Shown here one piece after another: positions 1 through 12,618 of a stretch of DNA of 35,007 bases (positions are counted from its first letter, which is position 1; every line of letters begins with the position of its first letter). A program made the translations under genes and the position numbers. The stretch is from the NCBI GenBank assembly GCA_013115125.1, contig JABANN010000363.1, positions 1 to 35,007 on the forward strand, given 5' to 3'. This DNA comes from Perkinsus olseni (Eukaryota > Perkinsozoa > Perkinsida). The notes under the pieces were generated by a model that worked only from the letters and a program-made list of their open reading frames with translations, had not been told where the DNA came from and searched no databases.

Positions 1-901
1 GCTCGGGACATACTCAGGACCAACCAACCGAGTAGAGGAGCACCGGTAGTAGGCAATCTGCACCCACAACACAACTTTCCTGCGTTGCAGTCGAAACGTA
101 CGTGCGATTCTGTGTCAAGCCTGGTCCTGGATGGATGATGATGCTGTATCATAGTAACTATCCCAAATTGGGATTCCCAATGCGCCGTAATACGGAGTCC
201 GTTTAACACCTTTGGTTCGTTTAGGGTGTACTCCGTTTAAGACAATCTACGGGGTTCAATCTAATCTTACAAGCCATTTTACAGTTATCATATTCTTGTG
301 TATCTTTGAGTCAATGGGTTTATCACTGGCAATAAGCATTAACAACAACAGACAGGTGGCAGCTCTATTGTGACCATCACTGGTGGATGGACAACCATCT
401 CGGGACCAATATCGAGCGGCTCCCAATACTTCTTGACTGTCTCTTCCCAAGCGGCTGCTGCCCTCTCGTGTGGCCTCCCTGTGATGTAAATGTTAAGTTC
501 ATGTCAATACCTTCCCTTGTCGGAGGAGAAGGCCAGAATACTATCCTCCCCACTTCCTTCGGTTCGCGGTGTTCCTCTAATCCACGGTAAATGATACGAT
601 ATTTCTTGGAGTCGTAACGACTCAGTCGTTGGTTCCCGGCAATGATATCGCGACAGCGAGGACCCCATGGGCGTGAGTGACTCACGCCGGTCCTGGGCGT
701 GAGTCACAACTTGCTCACGGTGAGTCACAACCTTCGAAGCCTTCTAAGCTTCTCATCCCTAGACACCACAACATCCCTCGTCTACGGCAGGATCCATCCC
801 GAATTCTTGCAGCTCGGCGTACTCAACACTATCGAGCGGGCACAACATAACCGCACAACAGTAACATGAGTGATTTGGTAAAAGTAATACCGCACAAGAT
901 T
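1..901. other. Gene-free left end
   Basis: I see no supportable gene here. Open frames are short, lack protein-like composition on either strand and do not join through plausible splice sites. The stretch contains a near repeat of an 8-nt word (CCGTTTAA) around 199-240 and a small inverted-repeat cluster at 670-732, listed separately. It may be the downstream flank of the minus-strand giant gene that ends at 902. Confidence 0.6.
670..732. repeat. Short palindrome with related direct copies
   Basis: Positions 670-678 (GGCGTGAGT) and 680-688 (ACTCACGCC) form a perfect 9-bp inverted repeat around a single base. A related word, GTGAGTCACAAC, then recurs twice between about 709 and 732. The cluster lies about 170 bp past the stop codon of the giant minus-strand gene. 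I can assign no function. Confidence 0.6.
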
Positions 902-3900
902 CTAGCCCTCCGGCTGTATCGTAATGAAAGTGGCGCTACTGGCTGGCACGATGTCCTCCTTCCCCGAGTCACCGTCGCTGCCGAGGTCGGTCGTAAGCTC
1001 GCCAGCCGTAGTGTCCATTGATACGATTTCCCCTCTCCTCTTCGGGCCCTTGATGTTCATCTTGAAACCACCTCCCCGGGAGTCAACCAAACGTGGCATC
1101 TCCCGTTCTGTTGTGACTGAGGGCGGCGCTTGTTGAGCCAACATATCCTTCCGTAGGTCATCGAAGACACCACTGCCCAGTGCAAGCGGCTCGATAACGG
1201 CTCTGACGTAGTGTCGTTGCAGCGGTCTGGTGTGCTTGAAAGACATCATCCCCTTCCTAGGTAGCCTCAAGCCGAGCGCATGCCCTATCAGTGCATCCCG
1301 TGTAAGACGACCAGAGCCGTGCATTCTAGAATGGAGAAAGTCTCGTCATAGCAGAGTAGTGGCTACCTACAGAATCGTCCGGACAACCTCGGCGACCTCC
1401 TCGGCTGAGTGTCTATAGACTGCCCGGAGACCGAGCTGCTGCTCTCGTCTGCCCGGCCATTTGACATCTGAGAATTTCCGGTGGGGTTGAAGGGCAAAAA
1501 AGGAGGGCTTACTGAGCGCTCCGTTCAGGAAGGATACGAAGTCCTCAACAAGACGTCTGCCGTCTATCCCCGACTCGGCCGGTAGGGGTGACGTGTTCCA
1601 ATCAGTGTCCTGAAGTGGACCGGTCAGAGCCAAAAGCGATGCTGGAAGATGCCGACCTTCATATGGTTGAGTCGGGCATGTTGGTACTGCAGCAGGTTGA
1701 GCTTCAACCAGCTGATGAGCTCCTCTGCGAAGTCGCCCAGCACTTGAGGAAGATGATCCGTGTGGGCCAACTGGTATCCAAACTTCACCGGGCCTGCCTC
1801 CTGACCATCCCCCGGGTGCTCCAAGTCAATCTGAAGGGTTTCGAAATTGAGTCTTCACAACGGTCTCAAGCAGCACCTTCTGTCGAGTGAGCATGCCGAA
1901 GCATCGGAAGCTGCCAGGCGTTTGGGTGTAGTGGGTAGTCACTTCTGGTCGGACCCTTATCTGGACTCTAGCTCGACCTGATCAGTTCTCATCTCATCGT
2001 TCGGCGTGGCCACTCGTCTCACCTGCAGCCTGGAGGACCTCCAATAGCCGACCAAAATACACTCGGAGTTGGTGCGACATCTGGTCCATAGCAACCTCGA
2101 TAGCGGTATCGGAGGGGTGCGTTTGGCACGCTGAGTCGACACATTCCACCGATGGAACCTGAAGAGGTAGCTGATGGGTGCCGCTGCTAATCCTTCCGTC
2201 TACCGCCTCTGCCGGTCTCTTCAGGCTCCGGCTACTCCCCGAGTGGAATATATCCCGGAGGCTTTCAACGTCGACAACGCCAGGGTCCTGACTCCTAAGG
2301 GAAGGTGGGTAGCTCGGCAGGTCTAGGTGGGAGATCTAGCGGTACCCCTGTGAGCCTGTTGACCGCTGCTGGGCTAGCATGGTGGTAGCCCTCCTCGCCT
2401 TAGCGATGGCAGCCTGGCGCATCTACAGCGAGGATGCCACCAACGCCCAAGAGCTCGACCCACTTGGATAGCTCGAGTCCCAGGCTCGCCGTGCGCTGCA
2501 GCAGTAGTTCGTCCTGTTTCCGACGACCCGCCTGCAGTGCCTCGAGGTAGTATCGTCACCCTGCAGCAGAATGAGCGTGAGTGTTGGGTGGCAAGACCTC
2601 ACCGTTGCCCGCATGATCTTGATGGCAAGAGCAGCGTCTCCAGGGCTTTCGAGGTCCTCGCTACTTCAACGTCCGAGTCGACCTCGTCACCCCGCAGGAC
2701 TTCCTCATCTCCCTGAGAGCCGAGCGATGAGTCTCGAATACTTCCAGAGTGGTTTTAACCGTTCTCTGCACTGATCGACATACTTCACCATCGACAGGGC
2801 TGACCTCTCCCCCCGCGTGATGGGCATCGCTCGCTCCGAATGACCACGACGAGGAGGAGGAGCTCCTCACAGTCGCTTCGAATCGGCGTGGTTGCTGCGG
2901 TACCTGATGTGGCGGATCGCCGTTGAGCCGACCCCTCCCAATACCAACCTTCGGAGGGTCTTCGGAGGCCTTGGCTCCAGACTCGGAAGAGCTGCCGCTG
3001 GTTAGACCGGAATATTCAGAACTCTCCTCCTTCCCTTCGTCCGACAGGCCAGCTTCCGTCACCACCTGACGAATACTCCGCTGCGAGCGGCTATCGGAAG
3101 TGCAGCAGCCCCGACGCACCCGTACTGGCTCCGGCCGAGGGACCGCTGCCGTGGGCTCCTCGGTTCGCGCTTTCTGAGAGAACAGAGGTGCGAAAGAAGG
3201 GTGGGCATCGTCTCCTACACCAGCAGGGACGAGCCTTCGTGTCCTCCACTTCCCTCGGCCTCTCGCTCCCTCCTTAACCGAATGGCGCTCTGCTGATAAG
3301 CCCTCGAGAGGAGGGCCCTCAGATACACCTGCAATGACGGCGAAGAGACGAGGACGATCCGAAGTTTCTAGCTTCACCACCTTCATGAGCCTGGGAGGTC
3401 TTTCGAGCTCTCTGAGCCGCTCCCGCCTCCCCAGTGGTGTGTCCCTAAGGCAACAGCGGCGGAGGCGGTCGGCTCTCGAGGGCGTATCGTAGCAGTGCTC
3501 ACCGCCGCATGCAACTGCTTAGCTCTCGCGGTCATTGACCCGTCCCTAGGCTCCGAAGAGGGAGTCGACGCCTGTATCCTGCCGGACGGACCTGAGTTAG
3601 GGGAAATGCGGTATTCGGAAAACTGTCAATCTGACCTACCTGGCTGGCTATCCGCGATTGGGGGCGACGGTTGCCTTCTTGCAGCAGAGGAATCGTCGGA
3701 TGCAAAGCGTGCTCCCAGTAGCGGCTGTTCCTGTGGCCGGAGAGACGACCCTGCATGCCCATCCTCCTCCCCACTCGACCCAGTGCCCGCTATCTTCACT
3801 GTCTTCCGCAGGAGAGTTGACGAAGGCTTGTACCTTAACAGGGCCTGCTGCAGCCAGGATCGATCCGCCCGCTCAGGGCTCTGGGAGAGGGAGGAACTCC

Positions 3901-6900
3901 ATCGCTAGAAGCTCCATCAGAGCGCGTAACGGGCTCGGTACCTCTCTTGCGAGATCCTTCCTCTCTGCTGGGCCTGGTCCTCATCCTCCGATATGAGCCT
4001 GAGTCTTGACATATCCACTAAGAGATGATCAGGAGCCTACTTGTTAAGGGAAATCTTCTTCAACGTCTTCGGAGACTCAAAACCCTGCGTGGCTTGCCGG
4101 AGGAGCTTCTTTATCTCCTCTTTCGTCTCAGCCTCCTCTCGACTGTGCCTCTCCGCAGCTGCTGTCTGTGCCGACTGGACTGTTTGTAGGCTGCAACGAC
4201 CGTATCCAGAGAGGAAGGCAAGGCCCCGGCTTACGCTTCGTTCTGGACTTTCAGCTCATTGAGCTCTCGAGTTAACTCCTCCACCCGCTCGTCTCGTCCT
4301 TCTGAGCCCCTCGAAGAAATTGACATTTTTTTCGCGCTTTTCGGATCCTCTCTGAAAATCACAGCGGTGGCGAAGGGAACCTCATCCGTCGGCAGCCATG
4401 GTCGACCTAAGATCCTTGACTTCCTGTCGCAGTCTTTCAAGCTCCATGAGCATCCTCGAGTCTCGTCGCTGGTCCAAGCTGCCACGCTCTCCAATACCCG
4501 ACATCCTCCTCTCCCTCTCTCGGGCTCCGGCGTCCTCCCTGACCGGAATGGCTTGGTCCTCCCTCCGCCCCGTGGGGATCCTCACCAGAAAGCATCCCTG
4601 GACTGGGGGTTGAGCTCCTGAACTAGCCTGTTCGTCAGCTCAACCTTCTTCACCGATGCCTGCCGGGTCTGGAAACGACACTCACGGGACCCTCTAAGAG
4701 AAGGCTCCCTCTACCTGTGGAAGTTCACGCTTGGCCACTGTCCTTAGCGGCCCTCCTCTGCCGTCCGAGATGCCCCCACTTTCAGAGGATGAGATGCTCA
4801 GGGAGGATGAGGAGGAGGAGGGTGGGGAGGGGGAGGACGAGGAAGTCATACCCGTCATCTGTTGAGTGATGGAATACTCGAGGATCTCGGCTATGGCTTA
4901 TCACCTCCATCTTCTCGCCGTACTGTGCTGCTCGATCTTGCTCGAGTACCGTTAGGACCTGCCCGGATCAAGCTCCCTCTACCTCCCTCGCCACGGTCAC
5001 TCGCCTCAGCCTTCAGCTCTTCATATACTTCCTTCACACCATCCTCAGCAGCAACAGCCTCAATACCCGCTATGACCTATAAGACGAAGTAGGATAGAAT
5101 GGGCCCATCCATCCACGCGACGTCCCTACGGCCTGTTCTTCCGCGAGGGCAGCGGCAAAGTCAAAGTCCGTCCAGTCAAGAGCCTGAGCCTTCCACGCGT
5201 CTCCTGTCACCGCACAAGAGTTCCCAGCCATCTCAAAGGGCGTCACGACTCACCTATTCTCCTCATGGCATGTCGTCTATTGGCCAGCTCGGCAGCGTCC
5301 CTCTCTACTTCGTCGGAAAGTTGAACCATCTTCTCGCGCGCCTCGGTCGCTCGTCTAACAAGGATACCGCCGAATTCTCAGCCATCGTCGAAAGATCTCA
5401 CTCCGCAACCGCCAGAGCAAAAGCCTCGTCCGTCTGCATGGTGTTGATAACAGCCGCCTTCGCCGCCTCGACTTCCGCACTGCGCAGCTGGCTGACCTCC
5501 CCTCCCAGTGCCTGCTCGGACGCTCAGCAGCCTCGCTCTTATTGCTGACTCCTACAGCGACTTTGCGCAGCTCCATGTCGTAGGCGTTCTTATAGATAAG
5601 GCAGGTATCGTTGGTTTGGATCCACGCCTCCCGTATTTTCCGCAACTCATAGTCCTTGAGTTCAATATCGAACTTCATACCCTCCATCTGCTTCTCGAGC
5701 GACCTGTCAAAGGGGCTCAATCGTCCACCTTCGGGGATGATGAGGATAGCCTCACTTATGCTTGTCCTTGAGGAACTCCACTTCCATTGCGGCCATCGTC
5801 GCACTTGGCCGCCGAGACTGGTGAAGGACATCATTGGCTCTGTTTTTGGGATCCTATCAGGCAACCAGTGGTGAGTGAAGACCCCGACTAACAACACCGC
5901 AAGGAGTAAGAGCATTCACCTCCTGAGCTCGGAGCGCTGTTTGCCAGGTGATAGCCCGTGCGTGGACGTAGTCTGTGAGACGCCCATATTTACTGCCAAA
6001 GTCCGTCCGATCAAAGAGCGTCTGAAGGGTGTCCAGTGAGAATTATTGTTACTGCGGCATACAACTCTAACATCGTCATCATCTTCTCCTTCTGAGGAGC
6101 TTGGTTCCGACAGCGTTTGAAGGTCTCCAGTGGGCCCGGCTTTGTGCGGCTCTGACGACACTCGAGCTTTTGAAAAGCGCGACGAGAAGGGAAGGCCTAC
6201 TCTTCCTCAGACGCCCTGTTCGCGTACGGGAATGCCGTGCAGCGGACTTGTTGGTGTCCATGACCTGTTCGATCTCGCGTGCCCCATGTACCTTGGACGG
6301 GGTACGATCGGAGTGCTCCACGGCACTTGCCTCGCTTACCGAGTGAGTCCTTATCACAGACCTCCACATGATGCAGCGTTCCCGCTTCAACCTAGCATTG
6401 TAGGAAGTCGCGCTTTGCACCTGCAGGTTACTCTTGCTCGACACAAAAAATAAGATTCGCTCCAATAGATCTCAGGGCTAGTCTCACTGGCATCCTCCGG
6501 AGCAGATGAGCTGCCCCGAGGATGACGTGGGAGCGAGTGGCCCGAGCTATCTATCTCGCCGTGAGTGGAGGGATCGTCGAATCGTCGAATACTTCTGGAA
6601 ACAACAGTCTAGGCGATGTGCACCGACCTCGAGCTCCTGAAGCTTCCTGAGCCACTCTGCCTCCGACTCCCCCTTCATTCTGCTCTTCAGCTTGCCGATG
6701 ACTCGGGCAATCAACCGGGAGACGTCCACAGGGGAGTCGAACGAGGCTCTGTGCTTCAACTGAAGTAACAAGGATGAGAAGGAGGGGGCAAATTGACTAC
6801 CGTAAAAATCTGCACTAACTACACAACACAATCGAGCTGTGCTCATACGAGCGCTACGCATTTTCAACCCCTTCCCTCAACTACTCTACTCTCTATCTGC

Positions 6901-9900
6901 TCTATCTCGTTCACTATGGGCCCAACCTACTTATGTTGTGTTCTACAACTATATCGACTACAACGAGATAGTGCAACTACAACGAGATAGTGCAGCTCAC
7001 CTCATCGACTATCTCCGGGAGATCCAGAGCCGCACAGATGTCCCGCAGCATCTTCACTTGTCCTCCGCTGATATCTTGCTTGTCTACCGATTCATCAACA
7101 GCACCTGGATGACGACCGTCGCGGCTCGGCTCGGCTCGACTGGCCGAGCTGACTCGTGTGTGCCCTGGATAAGGTCCTCCCTCTCCCCATCACTTTCATA
7201 CTAGGGTCAGCAGCTTCGTGGGCGTAGCGAAGCTGTGACCGGGTCTGCACAGAACGAGTGCCAACCAAAACACGATCATTCCCTTACCTGCTTCAAGGAG
7301 TCCGCGAGCTCCTTACGCTCACTCTTCAACTCACTGAGACGCTGCCTGAAGGAAATCGCCGATGCCCGCCACAGTAACAGGCGACTCGAACGTCGAAGCC
7401 AACCCGAAGATACTCACTCCTGCGACGCCATCTTCTCCTGTAGCTTTTGGATCTCATCATCCTGGACGGAAATCCTCCGCTCACGCTCAGCCAGGATACT
7501 CTTTTTCCGAGCGGAGTCATCCGCGTACCTGTCGATCAGCTGAGCTGATGAGAAGCTATGGGCGGAGCAGGAGCAGGTCACTTCGAGCGCTCTTGTGCCT
7601 GCGCCTCCTGAGCCCGCCGCAGATCAACGGCACTTGACTCCGAGGAGCGCCTCTCCTGAACACAAGAGGGGCTCGCGGGTTGAGTATTCTCGCTGCGACA
7701 AATAAGTAGTGAAAGAAATAATTTCACACTTGTCACTACTTGTCACTTGTCACTACTTGTCGCTGTGACAAGTAGTGAAAGAAATAATTTCGGCACGTAC
7801 GCAGATCAGGTACGCAGGAACCATTGAGAATCCGCAGTACCGAATCGAATGAAAGAATCAATGGTACTACTCGCTCGAATGCAGCCTCAGCCTTCTTCAA
7901 TCTCTCGTCCACCTCCGCCAGTTTGGCATCCTTTTCTCTCGTTTGCTGCTTCAACACGTTAAGTTCGTGCGTGCGCGCGGCAAGGTCGGTCTGCGGGGGC
8001 ATTCTCAGGCCGCCTCTCATCACGGTGATACCTCAAGTTTGGTGAGCTTAGCGGTCATGCTGTCTCTCTCGGCCTGTACCTCCTCCTGCGACTTCACTCG
8101 CTCCGCCAGTCGCCTCTGGAGGACCTGAGGACGGCGACGACCCATTCAGTCCGCCAGAGCCACTTGAATTTGACGAGACAACAATCACCACTGTGTCCCT
8201 CTTGCAGCATACCTGGTTGGCAGTAGTGAGGACCGAGATCTCTTGCTTCAACTCATCCGCCTTTGTGAACCTCATAGGCTTGGGCTTGATACCCGTGGCG
8301 GCAGCACAGGCCTCATCCTCCTCATTGATCTCCTGAGTACCACTATCAGTTACTTCTGCGGCCCCGAGCGGAAGGGCACGCTGGTCACCTTGATGAGAGC
8401 ATTGAACTCCTTCGCACATTCACTGAGTACTCTTTCCACTATGGCTAGGTCCGTGTTGGGGTCCTCTGAGAGAAAAGGCCGCTACTGCTGGGCTACTAAG
8501 GGAAGTCTTGCTCCGTACGACAATATGAAGCACCAGTCGAGGTTAACGGCAGCAACTCGGCGATGACTCCAAGATCGTCAGACAGTCGCGTATCCCACAG
8601 CTTACGTCTTGCCTGGACCGCCCGAACACTTCCTCGACGACCCCGGTTTCCTCCACTGTTCGCACTCGCTGCTGCTATACTTTGCCGTCGCTGATTTCCG
8701 GAGCCATCCAAAGCTCCAAGCGAGAGCACCATTGACTTACGGCAGTTGCCGGCACGAGGACCTTGCTGTTCTTCTCGGCCAACGCGATCCCTTGAAGAAG
8801 CCTCGTCTTGGCCTGTGCAACGAGGTCGCCATACCTGCGCGAGCTGTATCGGACGGCACTAGTGTGGCTGCATCGGCTCACAGTCGACATTGACGTTTGA
8901 GCTTGAGGAAGCTAGCCTGGACCTGAGCGCATGCGAGGCCTCAACAACCGTAGAGAGGACGGGAGTCTCTAACCTTATCGAGCTCGCTTTGGCTCACAGC
9001 CACAATCTCGCCATCTTCGGGAGCACCACCTTCGCTGAGGATCCTGAAAGCAGGGGATCCGCCAGGCATTCCATCGGCTGGCATGAAGCTACTCTGAAGC
9101 AGCAGCGGCATTGCTGCTCGCCCTGAGCTCGACCAAGAGGCTCTGGAGGGAGATGATACCTGCAGAGCCGCTGATGACCAGCATACATACTAGGTGCAGC
9201 ACTCACTCAAGGCAGAGGCACCGCCAACCGCCTGACCTCTACTCAGCTTGGTCACTTGGGTCTCCAAGTGCTGGACTTTCATAACCAAGACATGGTTCCT
9301 GTCACTTAGCTCTTCAACTTGTGTCCGGAAGGCTAAGCAAGGAGGAGGAGGGGGCTGTAGTACGGCGTATGAGGGGCTCGCCACAGGGTAGGCATAGCAC
9401 TGCGGAGCCCAGCATCTCGAACGTCCGCTAAGACGATAGCTAGAGAGCGAGAGTTGAGCGAGTTGGCCAGGCATGGCCGGGAAGCTGACCTTGCCTATGC
9501 CCTTGTTGTTGTACTTACTGCGATTCTCCAACAGGAGTGTCTTTATCTTGAGCTCGAAGCGACTCCTCTCGACATTGAAGAGGCCCTTCATCTCCTCCTC
9601 CTTCTGTCTCAGCAACTGCCTCGTCTCCTCCTCCATGTATATGTCACCATCGAAGATGTTAACCTGAGGGCGGCGGGAAGCCCCACAGCGGTGTAGTGGC
9701 CGGTGGATCAGGAAGTGGTACATCGGTATCGGACTTGGAGACCTTCCTGATGAACTCATCAACTTCCTTGGTGCTGCGCAGGAGTCGCTGGGCACTGCTA
9801 CCGGAACCTGAAAATGGCTCGATCGCCGGGAGAAACGACTCCCACCCTCGCCCTCCTCCCACCTTCCCTGAATCTCATGTGGTCCTCAACCTCAACCAAC

Positions 9901-11279
9901 AGACCTTTAAGCTTAGTACGCAGAAGATGGAGGTCCCTCTGGTAGGCCATCCGCAAGTGCCTGCCGCGACACCTCCTCATCACCCTAGTGGTCTTATCGC
10001 TTCGTCGATCCAAGCCGTATCGATCACCGCTCCGTCAGCCTACCGGAAGCTGAGGGCCTGGTTGGTCAGCCTCCAGAGTGTGTCCTCTAGCTTGCCCTGC
10101 AGGGCCTCGTGACTCCGAACACACGTGTCAAGCTGGACCGAGAGGAGCCTTGATTTGAAGACCTCCGTCTCCAGACTGGTGCCGGCCGGCGGAAGAGTGT
10201 CCAACGACCGATCGATGATGACCTGCAAGAACATGTTGGCTGAGCCGTACTGCGCCGGCCACCCTACTTTAGAGTAGTCCTCTAATCTCCCTAGCATCGC
10301 GTTGAGGGCCGCCTTAATGCTCTTCACGGTGGCCTGCTCGATCTCCGGGTTGTCGCCGAGATTGTTGAGAGCTGTGGTATAAACAGTGTACCTTGTCCGA
10401 GTAGACCTTGGGGACTTTGCAGTGGACACAGCGGTCACTTCAAAAGGCGATTGAGCTCGTCCTTGCAGAGGGTTGAGAGATCCTCAAAGTGCCGCTTCAG
10501 TTCACCATGGAACATCCTGTCGGCCGGCAGACCCGGGCCGCGCTGGTCCAGCTTCTGAGGAGGACCAACTCCGTTCAACCCAGCAGCAGCAGCAGCAGCA
10601 GCGAGGCGTTTTGAGTCGACTCACCAGTTGCGTCGTCATAGCGTCCTTAACGGTCATCTTCATCCTCACTGCTGTCCACAGCTTCTCACCCGGGTCCACA
10701 GGCCTACGAACCAAGCACACTGAAGACCCAACAGAGGTTCCTCCTTCAACCCACGGTGGTGGAGGAGGCAGCGGCATGCGGAACTTCATGTCCTTCTCCT
10801 CAGTCTCGATGCCTGCACTGCGGGCGGCGATCCTCGTAGCCTGTCGACGCAAGTCCCGGACCTCTCGGCTACAGTAGCCTCACTTGGCACTTCCCTTCAT
10901 CGAGCGTCCGTATGCTCTTCTCGGTCTCCCCTTCCAAGGTGAACGCTCCATGCTTGATAGCCATCCTAGCAACCGTCATCAGAGTGCATTGCGACTGTGC
11001 AGGAGCTGGTGCGCGGGAGCCGAGTACTCACTTCCTCGCAGCTGTGCTGCTAGCGTAGACGGCACCTTCCACGTTAAACATTCTCGGAGTGGTGGACATG
11101 CGGTGCTTGCTGTTGTTGCCCCTCGGAGTCCTCCTCTCTATGGACAGCTTTCGAGGTTCATGCGGCGATGCTCTGTCAGTTCCCATGGTGGAGACTGTCC
11201 ATGTTGTTGCCTTCAGGCAATGAAAAGGCGACTGCTGCTCAGAGATCGACAACACGCCCCGACCCCATTGAGAAACCAT
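902..11279 (-). CDS. Giant multi-exon coiled-coil protein, unknown family
   Basis: Exons on the minus strand run from an ATG at 11279 (alternative in-frame ATG at 11186) to a TAG at 902-904, joined by GT-AG introns of about 43-58 nt that I checked at many junctions. In order, the protein shows a basic N-terminus, a short polyproline run (about 10,770-10,790), a helical globular-looking region (about 10,040-10,660, including NNLGDNPEIEQATVKSI), then long charged coiled coils at roughly 9190-9660, 7260-8420, 5300-5970 and 4240-4600 (for example ERLKKAEAAFERV-type heptads, VEELTRELNELKVQNEA). A Ser/Pro/Glu-rich, probably disordered stretch covers 2660-3900, and a helical C-terminal region 902-1890. 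Total length is probably 2,000-2,800 residues. A structural role (cytoskeleton, basal body or Golgi tether) is inference from composition only. Exons between about 1900 and 4200 are least certain, and two adjacent genes cannot be excluded. Confidence 0.7.
6957..6994. repeat. 19-bp perfect tandem duplication in an intron
   Basis: Two exact head-to-tail copies of a 19-bp unit beginning ACTACAACGAGATAG lie at 6957-6975 and 6976-6994. They sit just inside the donor end of an enlarged intron (about 6761-7002) of the giant minus-strand gene. The flanking exons read ...ALDLPEIVDE before it and LKHRASFDSP... after it. Most introns of this gene are about 50 nt, so this one is unusually long. Confidence 0.75.
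7704..7791. repeat. Composite direct and inverted repeat in an intron
   Basis: A 22-bp sequence starting AAGTAGTGAAAGAAATAAT occurs exactly at 7704-7725 and again at 7770-7791. Between them, a 17-bp unit (CTTGTCACTACTTGTC plus one base) is tandemly duplicated at about 7729-7762. An 11-bp inverted repeat (CACTACTTGTC at 7751-7761, GACAAGTAGTG at 7767-7777) links the two sets. The block lies in an enlarged intron of the giant coiled-coil gene, between the exon ending ...EAAFERV and the next exon near 7658. Confidence 0.75.
10581..10601. repeat. (CAG)7 microsatellite in an intron
   Basis: Seven CAG units on the plus strand (CTG on the gene's strand) fall within an intron of about 69 nt of the giant minus-strand gene. 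The preceding exon ends ...KDAMTTQL and the next begins KLDQRGPGLP. It appears to be non-coding here and is likely to vary in length between strains. Confidence 0.7.
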
Positions 11280-11598
11280 GCGAGAGGGGACTATCCCTCC
11301 AGTTAGAGCGATGGACTGATGTGTGAAACCCGAGGGAGCCCGCCGTTATTGATGACGCAATGGAGGGATGACAGTAAGGACAGCTACATCAGGCGAGGGA
11401 GAGGGGTACATCATGTGATACGACGTTGATAGAGGACAAGGAGGAGGGTAAACCACCGCAAGGTCATATTTGTTTCGTTCGATTAGCACCGACATGGACA
11501 CGCAGAGCTTGGCGGTTCTTCACTAGTCGACGGCGCCATTTGTCCCCGAGGTAACTACGAAAGAATGACGCTTCTTACTCGGCAGGGGAGATGTGCGC
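11280..11598. other. Intergenic gap between two minus-strand genes
   Basis: About 320 bp separate the stop of the C2H2/membrane gene (11599) from the first ATG of the giant coiled-coil gene (11279). I see no gene here. It must hold the 3' end of the first transcript and the promoter or 5' leader of the second, but no motif stands out. Confidence 0.5.
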
Positions 11599-12618
11599 TT
11601 ACTCGAGTATGTCCTCCCCGCAGCCGCAGTCCACACAGATGAGCATGGAGAAGAATATGATGATAGTTATACCAATTAAAGCCAACTGACGAAGGACGAG
11701 GAGAGGCTGAGGTCAGTGTGCACCGACCCTGTCCCACCAGTATCCCAGCCAGAGGGTAAGGGGCTTCCTGGACTGCTTTGTGTTGGTGGAAGCGTGCTCC
11801 ACAGGAGAGCATGGAGCAATGGGACCGGTACAGAGTTGCTGAGGGAAGCGGGGAGTCGAGCGCTGCTGGTTCTTCCTAGAAGAGCGGAGAAGGGCCGCCT
11901 CGTCAGCGATCGAGCGTACCATAGGCCATCCTGTGGTCCCTGTGCGGGCTGTGCGGATCATAGCAAGACTCGACGGCCAAGGAGCACTTCTCCTTTAGCG
12001 CGGCCAACTCGTTCTCATCGCAGCTGCTCCAAACGTGAGACGAGTACTCTGGCGGCGGCCGGGGTTCTGAGGAGGTGGAACAGCACTTACTCTGCACCCC
12101 GAGTGAGCGCTCTCCTCCCAATCTGCTGGTGGCTACCGGAGATCAGGGAAGTCCCATGGCAGACGCTGAAGATGCCGCAGTAGTCAGCAAGGCACACTCC
12201 ATCTGACGAAGGCATCACCAGGCAAGGAAAGCGGGGCTGGCTCATCAGCACCTTCATTCGCAATATCCATATGCTTGCTCTCCATGTGTAGGTCCAAGTA
12301 ATGCTCACTCTTGAAGACCTTGCCGCAGATGCCGCACTGCCAAGTAGCGGCATCTGCTCAGTTAGGGACTGCAGCTAGGGCAGGTCTGAGCGGACCTACT
12401 CTGCTTGGCTCTGTTCCAAGCCTTGGCCTGCTCGTGAGGACTCCAGATGTCATTCCCAGGCGAGAGGACGCATGTCGGGAGGGGCTCTGGGAGGCCAGGC
12501 AGGACGCTGCGGTCGAGGATCTTCCGAACCGTACGACCTGAGCCACGCCAGGAAACTCCATCCGGGACTCTTCCCTGATATTCCCTCCACGAGAGTCATT
12601 ATACACGGATGTCATCAT
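11599..12618 (-). CDS. C2H2 zinc-finger protein with C-terminal membrane segment
   Basis: The first exon starts at ATG 12618 and ends MEFPGVAQ. After a small exon (AKAWNRAKQ), an exon at 12252-12353 encodes a classic C2H2 finger, WQCGICGKVFKSEHYLDLH followed by MESKH, with C-x2-C and H-x4-H ligands. A 49-nt intron then leads in frame to a Cys-rich piece, DGVCLADYCGIF, and later to ENELAALKEKCSLAVESC. A Pro/Ser-rich linker follows. The last exon, reached through a 38-nt intron, gives one strongly hydrophobic helix, LALIGITIIIFFSMLICV, and a short tail DCGCGEDILE ending at TAA 11599-11601. The layout suggests a tail-anchored or type I membrane protein rather than a transcription factor. I do not recognise a named family. 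The junctions between about 11,950 and 12,190 are not fully resolved. Confidence 0.75.

Noticed and set aside
216-230. Telomere-like TTTAGGG word
   Set aside because: Only one copy is present, which is expected by chance; no tandem telomeric repeat is seen.
2661-3386. 241-codon minus-strand frame as a separate gene
   Set aside because: It is low-complexity, on the same strand as the giant gene and without its own start context; more likely one or two exons of that gene.
3495-3996. Overlapping plus-strand open frames of 112-137 codons
   Set aside because: They lie opposite the Ser/Pro-rich part of the minus-strand giant gene, have no domain and no splice partners; high GC content keeps antisense frames open.
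9696-10112. 138-codon plus-strand open frame
   Set aside because: It is antisense to well-supported minus-strand exons of the giant gene and crosses several of their introns without any change in composition.
11716-12183. 155-codon plus-strand open frame
   Set aside because: It covers the antisense of the C2H2/membrane gene, whose zinc-finger and membrane exons are convincing on the minus strand.
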